Positions 47,700-59,630 of a stretch of 64,000 bases of DNA are shown here, in pieces (position 1 is the first letter of the stretch; every line of letters begins with the position of its first letter). The stretch comes from Prunus persica (lineage: Eukaryota > Streptophyta > Magnoliopsida > Rosales > Rosaceae). The position numbers were made by a program, and so were the translations under genes. Below the pieces are notes generated by a model. It made no database searches and had not been told where the DNA came from. It saw only the letters and a list, made by a program, of their open reading frames with translations. The DNA lies in the NCBI RefSeq assembly GCF_000346465.2, contig NC_034009.1, forward strand, positions 30,872,131 to 30,936,130, in the 5' to 3' direction.

Positions 47700-49990
47700 C
47701 ATTAATGTTTGTCGGCACTTTCGGCGTTTTCAAAGTATTATTTTCGTCAAAAGCCGATCTTGCTTTGCGGATTTCACGGAGCTATTTTTTCAAAAGCACC
47801 CCGAGAATCTCGCAATTTTCCTATGGTTAATTTGAAATTCACCGGTTCTACCTTTTCCTATTATTTGTGTATAAATGTGTTACTAACGAAATTTTCTTTG
47901 CAGAAGACATCCAGTTTTCTCCATATCTAGTGATGCGATATCTACTTATTTTTCTTATCAGTGAGCACTCAATATGCCCGAGAAGCAAGACTATCTCTGA
48001 TCATCCATTTAGGAAGCGAGACTATCCCTGATCACGTTTCCGCCACATCAGGGGACTGTGAAGGTGACCTTATGCTCTAATCTCCGGAAGTTCTTCTAGA
48101 CTAGGAGAAATGAGAGCTGGTTGTTTGCTCCCACCAGCTTCCTTCCTTGATTGCTGAGCTTGTTGTCTGCTCCCACCAGCTTCCTTCCTTGATTGCTTAC
48201 CTTCTCTTGCAATCAATATCACATTTTTTTTGCATTTTTTCTCTTTTTGTAACTTTCTGTCTTTTTGATAGAGAAAAGAGTTGTGACTTTGCTCTTGCAG
48301 GATATAACTAGATCATCAAGCGCTACATTATATTTACTGGGTCGATACAAGCTTGAATGATACTTGAGAAAAGTTTATCCCACCTAAGGATGTAAGCAAT
48401 ATTTATGTTATTTTATGCTTATATACTTATTTGATATTTTATCTTGAAAGGTAACCAAATGGGGAGATAAGTCTGTTCCAAAAGAATGGCTTGTATGTAT
48501 CCACGAATTATTAATGCAAATTTTACAGATTGCAAGTTGGATACATTGATAATACACTGCACAGATTAATGTCCCATAAGAACAGAATATGGGTATAGCA
48601 GTGATCAATATGATGCACGTCTGTTGCGTAGCAAATGATGTGGATTGAAGTCCCGAAAGGACAATCCTTTGACATGTCAATATTGATATTATACACGCCT
48701 AATGCGTAGCAAATTATATGGGTTAAAGTCCCATAATATGGGTTAAGGTCCCAGAAATTAATTGACATGTATGTATTAATCTGTGGCATGCCTGCAGCAT
48801 GACAGATATATGGGTTCTAAATGTTCCAACTCCCTACATGGAGATTTTCCACGCCCTATGTAAAATAATGCTCCATTGGAGGTTATAATCCACATTCTCA
48901 CATAATAAAGCCCCCTGAAGTGGCTTGGGTACCCAAAAGCAAAGAAATGCTTATAATTGATGCATGCGCATGCAAATGAGAATGATGGGATCATGAATTG
49001 ATGAATGACAATTTTTGATCATGAATTGATGAATGACAATTTTTTGTTTTGGAGTAGCTACTCAAATCATCAAGGAGTTGTGTTGATTGGAACCACGTTC
49101 AATTATTAAAATGTCGACAATATTATTGGCCAAAATGGAATGAGGTAATTCCATTATAGATGAGAATGAACGTGAAAGAACAAACCCACAGTACGAACCC
49201 CAAAAGATGTTAATACTGAAATTTATACTTGGGTGTTCGGAATAGAAGGGAATATACCTACTTTGTATGACACAATGTTTCTGGCAGAAACAAGGAATGT
49301 TGGGTTTTCTCCATATTTACAGATTCAATTGTGCCCCCTTATTACACAATTATGGAGACCAACATATTATCTTTAAGGGTTATTAAATGCACGGAGCATA
49401 TCGCCATAAGCGATTTCCTAAAGATGTATAAATAGCTGGGTAAAAGCTATATAATGTGTCATAAAGTTTAATCCCTTTTAGACAAAATCCGTTGAGAGGA
49501 TTGACATTACATAAAGCAAGTCCCTAAAGGACATGTGCTTGAAGCACAAAATTTGTACTCAATATTAATATGCATAAATTACCTCAGTGAGTACATTGAT
49601 TATAATGTGATTGCAACACATTAAAGCTTCTGCGGAATTCACGAAATATTTGTCTCGATTTAAAAATCGAGCATTATGCCAACGAGATTCTTGCTTATAC
49701 TAAGAAAGTATTGAAGCATTTTTATGAGGATTATCCGTTGGACACTTTAAGGATTTTCCGGAAGTATATTGGACCGTACATCGTATTTTCCAGATAGAGC
49801 TCAACTCCATCACCATCATTTTGGGATGATGTGAGGCATATTTGATGCTATCTCAGCATAACACCATATACGGGCATATTTTTTTTTTAGTAAACTTACA
49901 AATAGCCCAAGTGTTATTAGATATGCGGACTCTGAAAATTTCTATGGTCGCATACTGGAAAAGCTAGTCATGAAGTTTTCAGGGGGAGAT
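47700..49990. other. Interior of the LTR element with short repeats
   Basis: No gene recognised. A 35-bp direct repeat (GCTCCCACCAGCTTCCTTCC core) lies at about 48121-48155 and 48163-48197. Another pair near 48618 and 48698 shares TGCGTAGCAAAT, and TATGGGTTAAAGTCCCATA forms a small palindrome near 48717-48735. Confidence 0.5.
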
Positions 49991-49991
49991 A

Positions 49992-50412
49992 TTCATCAGG
50001 GGGAGCGTGGTTTTAATAAAGACCTCCATACACTGTACTCTTTTTCCTTCATCCAGGTTTTTATCCCACTGGGTTTTTCCTGGTAAGGTTTTAACGAGGC
50101 AGTGTCGCTCAAGATTGACTCACAGAAGCAGTGTCAACTACGATATTCAGAAAGGTGATCAACAGTATGACTTAAAGATATTTTGCCAAGCATCAGGGGG
50201 AGCGTGCTATCAATAAAGATCTTCAAACATTGTACTCTTTTTCTTCCAGGTTTTTATCCCACTGGGTTTTTCCTGGCAAGGTTTTAACGAGGCAGTGTCG
50301 CACGCGCGTCAATATACATAGAATTTTATGTTACACATGATTATGTACTCTTTTTCCCTTTGACCAGTTTTTGTCCCACTGGGTTTTTACTGGCAAGGTT
50401 TTTAACGAGGCA
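49992..50412 (+). repeat. 3' triple repeat of the LTR element
   Basis: Three copies (about 50034-50107, 50230-50302 and 50344-50412) of a 70-75-bp unit with GTACTCTTTTTCC, CCCACTGGGTTTTTCCTGG and AAGGTTTTAACGAGGCA. Two are preceded by CATCAGGGGGAGCGTG, a polypurine run like the real tract next to the 3' LTR. Confidence 0.85.
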
Positions 50413-50445
50413 TATTCCATATCATTTGTGGTCTCCAAGGGGGAG

Positions 50446-50601
50446 TGTTGTAAATATATATGGTGGAGCCCACCTCTACTTGCCTATAAATATGGCATCT
50501 CCCTCTAATTGTATTAGATACATAAATGAGAATGAAAATTCAGTTTCTATATTTTCTCTCTATCCCAATTCTCTCTACAATTTCTCTCTAGATTTATAAC
50601 A
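50446..50601 (+). repeat. 3' LTR of the captured-gene element
   Basis: 156 bp, one base different from the 5' LTR, preceded by polypurine tract AAGGGGGAG (50437-50445) and followed by target copy GTTAG. Confidence 0.92.
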
Positions 50602-51030
50602 GTTAGGATTTTATACATTTTTGAAAAAGGGTAAATATATAATAATAAGAGCCATAAACCTTTGGAAAAAAGGAAAGGAAAGTGGAGCTTGGTGGAAAGG
50701 AAAACAGGATTTGGCTGCTGGCCCACTAATTAATATAGATTATTCAATAACAGCAATACATATTACATTTTAAAGGAAAGAAAAAAAGTTGAGTGGGGGC
50801 CAGTGACTGCACTGGTCCCTACTTGCCTCCGCTCCTGATGCAACGCATTTCTTTTCAATTTTTTGTGATAAACTAATAAATAATTAACTGAATAAAAATT
50901 CTCCAAAGTTTCAATTAAAATTTCCAGGTTTTTATTTAATTTTTATCGTTATCAATAATATCTCGATATTTCCATCGAAATTTCCATATTTTTAAACTAC
51001 TGATATTTCCATACCATCGATATTTTAGAC

Positions 51031-51619
51031 CTTGGTTGTGGCTGTGGTGGTCCTTTTATATTAGGCTTAATATTGCAGAAAAACTTCTGACTTGGTTGCC
51101 CTATCATATGCCCCATTTCAACTTTATGATAACATATGCTTGCTTCTAATAATTGCATCAATTAGCTTAATCACATTGCTTAGTCATTAATTACAATCTC
51201 AATAGGAGGAAAGACGGAAGTACCCCAGCTTTTTAGGGACGGTAGTTGACTGCACTACAGTGTTTCAATAACTTTCAACTTATGGATCTATTTTTTATTT
51301 TATTTTTAAACAACATATAATTTGATTTTTTGTTGCCCCTAAGTAAAATAAGAGGCAGAACATGAAAGTTTATGATGTAGCTTAGAGGGCATGAAAGGGT
51401 AGCAACCATTTGAGTGCAATTGGGTGGAAGGACCTCAGTTTTTGACTTTAAATTAATCCGAATTTTTTTCTTCTTCAATTTTAGTCGGTGTAAAAAGCAG
51501 AAAAGAGTAAAATATTTAAAATACCAGAAAATGACATCGGATAATGCAAACATTAAGAATTGAAATTATTAATTAAAAGATGGTAAATTCACACTTTTTC
51601 ATATTAAAAAATTAAGAAT
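51031..51619. other. Intergenic DNA
   Basis: AT-rich; no gene or bounded element recognised. Confidence 0.45.
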
Positions 51620-52136
51620 AATGTTACACTTACCACATTTTTATTCCACATTTCAATACCACATGATGTAGCATGTCCATATTATATGCCACATCAATTA
51701 AATCAATAAAGTGTATTTTAATTAAGACCATTAGAAAAATAAATATTAGAATAAATCATAAAGGAAAAGAAAATATTACATAATTTTAATTGATGTAGTT
51801 GTCCACCTCAGCTACCACATAAGATGGTATAAGGATGTGGTATACAAATGTGGTAAGAGTAGCATATTAAAAGAAGAAAAATAAGAGAATAATGCTATTC
51901 TTACCACATTTGTATATCACATTCTTATACCATCGTATGTGGCAGCTGAGGTGGACAGCCACATCAATTATAATTATTTAATATTTTCTTTTCTTTTATG
52001 ATTTATTCCAATATTTATTTTTCTAATTGTCTTAATTAAAATGCACTTCATTGATTTAATTGATGTGTCATATAATATGGACATGCCACATCATGTGGTA
52101 TAGAAATGTGGAATAAAAAAGTGGTAAGTGTAGCAT
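51620..52136. mobile_element. Head-to-head MITE pair forming a long inverted repeat
   Basis: Arm 1 (51620-51866) and arm 2 (51891-52136) are inverted copies of about 246 bp at roughly 90% identity by eye, around a 24-bp spacer. Each arm is itself bounded by ATGCTACNCTTACCACAT and its inverse (ATGTGGTAAGNGTAGCAT), so each looks like a complete MITE. Transcription would yield one long imperfect double-stranded RNA. No coding frame. Element family not assigned. Confidence 0.85.
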
Positions 52137-53686
52137 TAATCAAAATAAGATAATGGATCCTATTTTTATGGAACACAACTACCCATTATTTTTTTTTAAT
52201 TCTAAAATAAATTTAAATTTTTTAAAAAAAAAGTTTTTCGGAAGCACGAAAACGCATGCGAAGGAATTAATATGATACAAAACAAAAGAAAGCAAGGAAC
52301 ATAATATAATAATCCCATGATCCCATTTTCTCTTTCTTTTTTTAATTTTAAATGTTTAATTTTAGGTAAGTGAGGTTTTAATTTTTAATTTTATTTATAA
52401 ACTACGAATTTACCCTTAATTTGGACCAAAGTTTGGATGGAATTAAAAAAAAATTGACATAAGGCCCTCAATTGACGATTTTAAAAAAATTGGAGTCCTT
52501 AATTTACTGAAAAAATTATTAAAAAGTTAAATTGAGAGTATGCAAATAATTCAAGGAGCAAAACCTCATAAAATCCAACATAATATAATAATCCCATGAT
52601 CATGTGGGGTAGTGTAGTGGTGATTGACTACATGGGAGATGCACCAAAGTAGGGGTACCCATGCCTTTGATTTTCAACTTTTGAACACCCCACTTAATTT
52701 TTTTAATATATATATATATATATATAAATTCAAGCAAAATAGCTTTTACTTGCATGTGAATTCTGAAGTACGCTAGTTGAGATTGTCAGCCATCTTCAAC
52801 AATAATCTCACATTTGTGGTCGAAAGCAACAAGCAAGCCTAGTGAATATTGGGATCCGGAAAGCATATATAGATTTCATTTTAGACCATTTCAGCAGCTC
52901 AATATACTACTTAATCTGAATGTAAGTTTGGTGTTGCTATATTTTGTTGTTTTTCAAACTCGTATGGTGTTGTATAATATACTAAAAGCTTTTACAATAT
53001 CATGCATTACATTACAACATAGCAATTAGGTATTGGATTACGGGTAATCCTAGGCACACTATATTTATATACCACATTCCCACACTAATATAATGGGGCC
53101 TACTTTTATTAGAGAGGTTGTACACATAGAGGTTTATAAACGTGGCATGCCAATTCAAGGATGCATGTGTGATGTGTCTTCTTCTCATCTTTTTTTAAAT
53201 GAAAAAATAAAATAAAAGAGCTTCAGAAATCTTTGCAGAATCTGAATTTTTATTTATTTTTTATTTTAATGATTTTATTCAGTACGGAAGTCAGAAGTTC
53301 ATCTTATATGACCATTGACTTATAACATAAAATTAGACCCTTAATGATATATAAAATATATCAAATCGGAATACTATAAATAAATCTTGAAGATTTGTTC
53401 AAAGAGAATGTTGCCCGTGCAGCACCACAAGGTCAACCGCAGAGAGGCATGCCTCCATTTGCTGTCTTTAGATCCATTTTGCCGGTTTTGCACCAATTGT
53501 TGAAAGTTCAAAGTCACCACCTAGAAAAGCTTATAACAATAACTCGTAAACGTTTAGGTTCAAATAGCAATATTGAGACATGGTCAATCTTTATCAAGGA
53601 CGAGAACCCTATCAGATTTTATTATAAACATGAAACTTTAACATCAATATTACCTTCGGAAACAAATATTACGGTACGAAAGACTG
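52137..53686. other. Intergenic region and QPT 3' flank
   Basis: AT-rich with a TA run near 52705-52725. An open frame at 53395-53742 on the plus strand overlaps the last QPT exon in antisense and is not called. Otherwise nothing recognised. Confidence 0.45.
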
Positions 53687-55270
53687 TCATGCTCGTTGAG
53701 TGCGCCTTCCAACTTGAAGAGCCAACTCCGTATCAATCTTGAGGGAGATGTCTAGAGCCTTTACTGAATGAGTCAGTGCACCACTGCAAACATAACAAAG
53801 CACTTTGTAAACATTCCAGGAATACTCCAACTATCTATTGCTCGCGAATGCAAGCCAATCAGTTACAGGACTTAACTATCGGTAAACTATCTTTCACTAC
53901 GTTATCCCCCGCAACCTATTGCACTGAGATGTACTTCTCACAACCTCGACTGATGAGATTGTGAACTGCTGTCCTTTTATGTCACACCAAAGCGATGTGA
54001 GGATCTTGTCACACAGAAGAGATGCGGGGATCCATAAAGTGGAATTATACAATTGCTAGATCCTAACTTTGAGTCGTCCATCCCCACTCAAAAGTAGTAC
54101 ATCTCCACAGTCTACGTATGTTTGCTACTCTTACTGTCTGGTAATATGACAGGTTAAAAGTTTATCTATCTCGGAATACCTCGACAACATATTATGGCCT
54201 AAAAGACAACGGCAGCATATGATATCTGTCCACTTAAAATAACTCCAGATCGCAGATTAAACGGCATCTGTTATGCAAAGCCACCAAAGAACTCCTCCCC
54301 ACATAAAATTTGTAGATTTACTGATTGAGATTAGAAGCTGCAAATTTACCTAGAAATATAGTCGACCCCCGTTTGTCCAATTTTGTGTACTGTTTCAAGA
54401 GTAACATTGCCGGATGCCTGTCACAGTAAGCAGATTAGTCAGAAATTAAAAATAAAAGCGAAAAAATCCAATCCATACAGTCAGTAGTTATTTCCATATT
54501 AACGCAGCATTGAAAATATCTGCTAACTTGTTTGTGGGGCTTGTCCCCGTTTGCTCATAAAAAATAAATAAAAAAATCTGCTAACATGAAAGACTGCACT
54601 TGAATCTCCCAAAAACAAGAAGGGTGGCAAGAAAGTGGTTAACCTAGATTTGAAGAAAGAGGCTTCAACATAAAAGAGTGAAGATACAATTTAAGATATT
54701 TATGGCAAAACGCAAACATCCAAACAATCACCATCTAAATCTAAATCCTTATTTTTGGGAAACATGGTGTCAAAAATGAGGGTCACCACACTGAAATTAT
54801 GGCATGGCAAATGTATAAAGCAAATCAGGTGCTTTGTAGCATATTATTATTTGAATGAACTTTAACCTACTTCAATTTTTTAGGTCTAAAAGGTGAACAA
54901 ACATTAGTGACAGCGCCTTTTAGGTCTACAGATAAAACAAATCGGAAACCATAAGAAAACTGAATAAGTAACTTGAAGTACCTCAGTTTCAAATCTTCGA
55001 CCAATCAAATTCACAGCTTGTTCAAGCATGGTTACATCAACATCCCCATTAGGTAGTGGTACAACCATATTATCCAACATTATTCGGGTCAAGGAAGTCT
55101 CTGTTTGAGATGCATAATCCAATACCTTGTCTACCTCCTCAATTGTCCGGGTCTCAACCTGGGAATTGAATCCAAAAACCCGTTTAATGATCTCAGTCAC
55201 CAGAAAATCTTATCCCGTCCATCTGTTTTATTGGTGAGCAAAGCACATGTCCACATAAACACACACAAAC

Positions 55271-55334
<64 letters not shown>

Positions 55335-58238
55335 TAAGCATTCTGTAACAGAAACAGATTGCAAATTAAATGCAGGACATATCAACTTATATCACATAGA
55401 ATGTTTGTAAAAACTTAAGAGTTAACTAAGGATGTTTTTATCATGAATCATGTGATGAATTGCGAAAAAAAAAAGGTTTGACAGGATTTCAAGGTGATAT
55501 AGATCTTAGAAGTTGCAAAATTACCTCAACCTCCATCTGGAGATTCCTTTGCTCTAAATACAGGTCTACAGATTTGAGGGCATTTGTGATGCCTCCAGCT
55601 ATTGATATATGATTATCTTTTATCATTACCATATCAAATAAACCCATTCTGTGATTTCGACCTCCACCAATGAGTACCTACGACAAGAGGTTTTCATTAA
55701 GATTGAGAAAAAACTAATATATATCACTAACCAAAACATGTTGGAGTGTAGTAGAAGCAAGGATCTACACCGCCCACTTGTCCACCAAACGTAAACCTGG
55801 AGCAGTTTTTCTTGTCTCTAAAATACGTGCAGGGCTTGCAAGATCTGCCATTGCCTGCACACACACACACACAAACATTGGAAATATCTTCTTTACACAG
55901 CCAAAAAATATGGAATATTTATACACATTCAATAGGCATAACACGAGTCAAGTTATTTTTCTCTCATCTACCACCCTCTTTTGAGTTTTATCATTAATTT
56001 CATTATTTTAAAGTCTCTCAAAGCATCATGCTCAGTGTGGCTCTGCACACAGCATTAAATATATGTCATGGTGTTATTAGTAAAAGTTGTGAGCGTTCTG
56101 TTATTATCAAAATATAGTCTTAAGTTTGAGACATATATCAGCAACAACTGACAAAAAGGAAAACAAGGTTAATCTCTTTTAAGAACATAGACAAGACTAA
56201 GTATTTGGTTTATAAAGACAAATTATCCTAAATCCTTCTGATCAAATGGTACTCAGAACTTCATAACAGGGAAGCCCAAGTCCGCTCTGAATTCCTTCCC
56301 TCTTACATAGTAAATTCCAGATCTCTTCTTTCATAGAAGAAGAGGAACTAAAACAACTACTGGTTTGTGCTAAATATTTTAATCAAAACATATAAATGCA
56401 ATAAACAATCTCTTCAGATTTTTAAACCGTCATGATCAGCATTGCAACGGCATGCCCCCAATTATGTTCTCTAATGTTCTTGATTATAGTTTAGGATAGC
56501 CTATTCATTGATTTTATTTACAGAAGGCATAGAGGGAAACAAGAATACCTTAGTTAAAGTTGCTACTCCACTCATCCTCTGCATAAAATTCAGTGCTACC
56601 CTCTCAGCTACAACAATGCTGTGTGCTCGTCCTGCATATCAATTTGTTAAATTCTCAAGGAATTTTCAAAAACTCCTAAAATTTCTACACATTCTGATTT
56701 ACCATAAACTTTTCCAAAATCTAGGCCTTTATGTACAGAGTCTCCATCCTTTTGTGACCACTCAACCTGTATCGAAATTGTAAACCACTAATGATTGGAC
56801 ATGAAGAACAAAAACATTCCAAGCACACAAAGTCCAGTCCTTTATACCTTCAGAGAAGGATCCACTTCATGAAATACCATCTCTGCAAGTGCAATTCCAG
56901 CAATTATACCATTCTCCTTTGCCAAAAAATGGGCTTCCACTTCCATATCAGATGGAATGGTCGCCAGACATGTCACGTCACCTACAATTGAAGCAACAAT
57001 ATTAATAATATTTTTTTGAACATGAAGCTGCCCATTCATATATCCTGGATTTAGTAGCATTTCATATGAAAAACAATATAGAGGAATCAGATCTCAATAT
57101 TAAAACCACTTGAAATTGGTGCTTTGGGAAAAACAGAAGAACCATTTGAAACAAGAAATACTGCAAACCTCGATCCCCAGCATCTTCAGAAAGTGCCGAC
57201 TTGATAACACCCCACAAATCATAGGTGGGATGTGAAGGAGGCTTTATTGGCAAGGATTCAAATGATATTCTGGGATTTTCAGTTTGAGTTGCAGACATTC
57301 TAACAATCTTCCTGCAAGGGTTCAGACAAGTCAAATGATTGCACATCAGCTGTCTAATATGCCATCAACTATGAACATAAACAAAACTTGAATCTGCAAT
57401 AAAGAAGAACAATAAAAGGATAAAAAGAGTTGGAAGAAAATATAAGTTTATAACATATTTAAGACGTCTGAATCTCTTAAGTATTGGTGACCCCTTAAAT
57501 TCAACTAACAAAGTTTCTTCATCAAATCACAAAATGTGATGAGCAAAGTTACCCTTTCCCTCGTCCCTGAGCTTGACAATAGTTTGAGGGAGTGCATTAC
57601 TCAACATCATCACAGTTAACTTGTCTCGTCATGATGCTAATAACCATTAGATAAAGTAACTGTGTAGTCGATATCACTACAGCAAAACTTGCCAAAAGCA
57701 GTAGGCTAACAAGAACAAACCACACAACCTATATAATTCCCAGGAACTGCAATGGGCAGAGCAATAACGAAACCTGCCAACCTTAAGTACTCTTTCTATA
57801 ACCAATAAACTAAAAAACAAGTATTGTTTGGTATTTGAGATAGTGTGAAAAACTAAAAATGAAGATGCAAATGAGTTGCTTGGGTCCATTCCCAGATAGT
57901 TTCCTGAAATTGGATGGTGCCAGGCAAAAGTTTAAACAGCGTACAGCATAATTCCATAGTACACCATGAATTATAGCGAACAGTTCAAAAAAAAAAAAAA
58001 AAGAGAGGTCACAAATCCGAAGAATACAACAAATTGAATGAGACACACCTTTACTTTGCGCATGATAAATGATAACACGGAAAGAAAAAAAGTATTGAAA
58101 GTACGGCGGGGATGGAGTAGGGTATTACCTGATCCGCGATCGAAAGCGGAAGCCGAGGGGAGGGTCGTAGAGAATACCGGTTGCAGAGGAAGCGTTGCAC
58201 GAGTTTTGCAGAGAGAAACAAAGAGAGGCAGAGCCCAT
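53687..58238 (-). CDS. QPT: Quinolinate phosphoribosyltransferase, plastidial
   Basis: Ten exons: 58238-58129, 57311-57169, 56981-56848, 56766-56703, 56631-56549, 55854-55771, 55677-55525, 55158-54982, 54417-54350, 53783-53687; about 370 residues, all GT-AG and in phase. The enzyme (nicotinate-nucleotide pyrophosphorylase, carboxylating) turns quinolinate and PRPP into nicotinate mononucleotide, CO2 and pyrophosphate, the entry of de novo NAD synthesis into the pyridine nucleotide pool. Residues 1 to about 45 ([20 protein letters not shown] and Arg-rich sequence) look like a chloroplast transit peptide. Motifs: [71 protein letters not shown] and the C-terminal [17 protein letters not shown]. 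Substrate-binding Arg, Lys and His positions appear intact. The last exon is short but in frame. It was found by splicing, since no long open frame marks it. Confidence 0.94.
55273..55330. repeat. (GA)n microsatellite in a QPT intron
   Basis: About 29 GA dinucleotides in intron 7 of QPT. It is within an intron and does not affect coding. Confidence 0.95.
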
Positions 58239-58639
58239 CTCCTTAAAGTTCCTATCAATTAAAACGAACACATCACTCAAACTAAAGCAAAACTTATCAG
58301 AACAGAACACAAAGCCCAAAACTCAAAACACACACTCTCAGTAGCCACTCAAAAACAAAATACGACAAAAAAAAAAACCTCGTTTTACAAAACAGAAAAT
58401 AGTCATAAGATAAAGTATAAAAGTCAGCAACTTGGCATCCTTGGATTGTCAAATTGCAGGCTTTTCAGTTGTGCAAACTTTTATATTGAATTTCAGACAA
58501 AAGGTAAAAACTTTATGCTTAAATAAATCAAATCTGGAGAACAAAGATGATCTTATTCACCAAGTAATAAATATGACCCGAGGAAGTTTTTAACACTAGC
58601 AGTTTGAGAATGATAAAATGTCAGAGTTGTAGCTTGTAG

Positions 58640-58675
<36 letters not shown>

Positions 58676-59070
58676 TCTACTTCAAATCTCTCTAATACTG
58701 GTCTACTTCAATGGCTTATGGGCTGATGGCGATTTTTCATATATATTTTTTTAACACGTGATGGATTTTGAAGATTGTTTAGCATAAAATAACCTAATTT
58801 TTTTATCAAACAACATCCAAATCATGACATAGTTTGTAGGCACTTTCTTGGAACCCTGCCACCAGGCAGGCTGTTGGTAGTTTTCATCATACAATTGTCA
58901 CGTTTTACATACCATATACAGCCCAGACCACGCCAAACTGCTAGTTATACTAAATCTATAGGACTCTGCCTTGAATCTCTCTTATGAGCCAACAACTTAG
59001 GAGGTAAAACAACATGCTAGCCCAACGAAGACCAAGATGCTACTTATGACTGTTTCCTTTCGACTCTTTA
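58239..59070. other. QPT upstream region
   Basis: Promoter side of QPT. TA run at about 58650-58672. No clear TATA box chosen and no gene seen. Confidence 0.4.
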
Positions 59071-59630
59071 GTTTTAGGCAGCGGCGGGTCAATGATTTGA
59101 AGGCCGGATGGCGAAAACTTACATATTAAACTCAATGGTATGAGTGAATTTCATTAATAAACATAGAAAGATTCACATGGACTTAATGAGCCTTACCCTA
59201 AAATGCATCTCTATACATACCAGCAATTTTTTTATGTAGAAAGAATTTTAATCAAAAATACCAACAAAAAATCAAACAAATTGTCATAGAGCATCTTAAC
59301 AATATCAACAACAAATCAAACATCTCAACAAAATTCCTAAAATCAAAGCCTTAATTAATTTTTAACAAAATTCCCAAATTATAATTTATCCCTAATTAAT
59401 TCTTAAAATACTCAATTTTAAATTAAAACTATAATTATATATAGAAGATGAGATAATGAGTAGAATACTTTTTGTTGACAATGAGAATGCGAAGATGTTA
59501 TTGCCCACCCAAGAAAAGAGACAGAGTTGGGTTGGACTTATTAACATATGTAGGTATTTTTTGTTTTAAAAAAATTTGGAATGGGCGGGCACCCACCTGT
59601 TCTGTACACAGAACCGCCCCTGGTTTTAGG
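59071..59630. mobile_element. hAT MITE with exact 8-bp target duplication
   Basis: Element 59079-59622 (544 bp) starts CAGCGGCGGGTCAATG and ends GAACCGCCCCTG, inverted matches of the hAT terminus. GTTTTAGG flanks it on both sides (59071-59078, 59623-59630). AT-rich interior, no transposase. Confidence 0.85.

Larger units (their letters stand above)
44280..50606 (+). mobile_element. Young non-autonomous LTR element with captured genes
   Basis: Target duplication GTTAG at 44280-44284 and 50602-50606; LTRs of 156 bp at 44285-44440 and 50446-50601 differing at one base; polypurine tract AAGGGGGAG at 50437-50445. The 6.0-kb interior has no gag, protease, integrase or reverse transcriptase that I can recognise. 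It carries a PIRL gene fragment, a saposin-B fragment, a hairpin-repeat array, an antisense 183-codon ORF, and a 3' block with three copies of a roughly 75-bp repeat containing CCCACTGGGTTTTTCCTGG, a sequence I associate with the 3' ends of plant Copia elements. It must have moved using proteins of another element. LTR identity implies recent insertion. Confidence 0.88.
43809..50845. mobile_element. hAT element interrupted by an LTR element
   Basis: Left end CAGTGGCGAAGCCAG at 43817, right end CTTGCCTCCGCTCCTG ending 50837: inverted matches of the common hAT terminus CAGNNGCGNAGNCA. The exact 8-bp duplication ATGCAACG lies at 43809-43816 and 50838-50845. Without the LTR insertion it is about 700 bp and has no transposase, so it is a non-autonomous hAT element. 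The matching 8-mers 7 kb apart show that everything between was inserted later. Confidence 0.8.
41968..51030. mobile_element. Outer TIR element hosting other transposons (tentative)
   Basis: GTCTAAAATAT at 41968 and its exact inverse ATATTTTAGAC ending at 51030 bracket the nest. Inside both ends the sequence is rich in ATATCGA/TCGATAT motifs (ATCGACGAAATATC on the left, GATATTTCCATCGAAATTTC on the right), as if from one element. Possible 9-bp target copies (GATGTGGCC and GTTGTGGCT, 7 of 9) would fit a Mutator-like origin. Two hAT elements (42178-43341 and 43817-50837) lie inside, so the original element was short. Limits and family are tentative. Confidence 0.45.

Noticed and set aside
53395..53742. 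115-codon open frame on the plus strand
   Set aside because: It overlaps the last QPT exon in antisense, shows no recognisable motif, and its open state is partly imposed by the coding sequence on the other strand.
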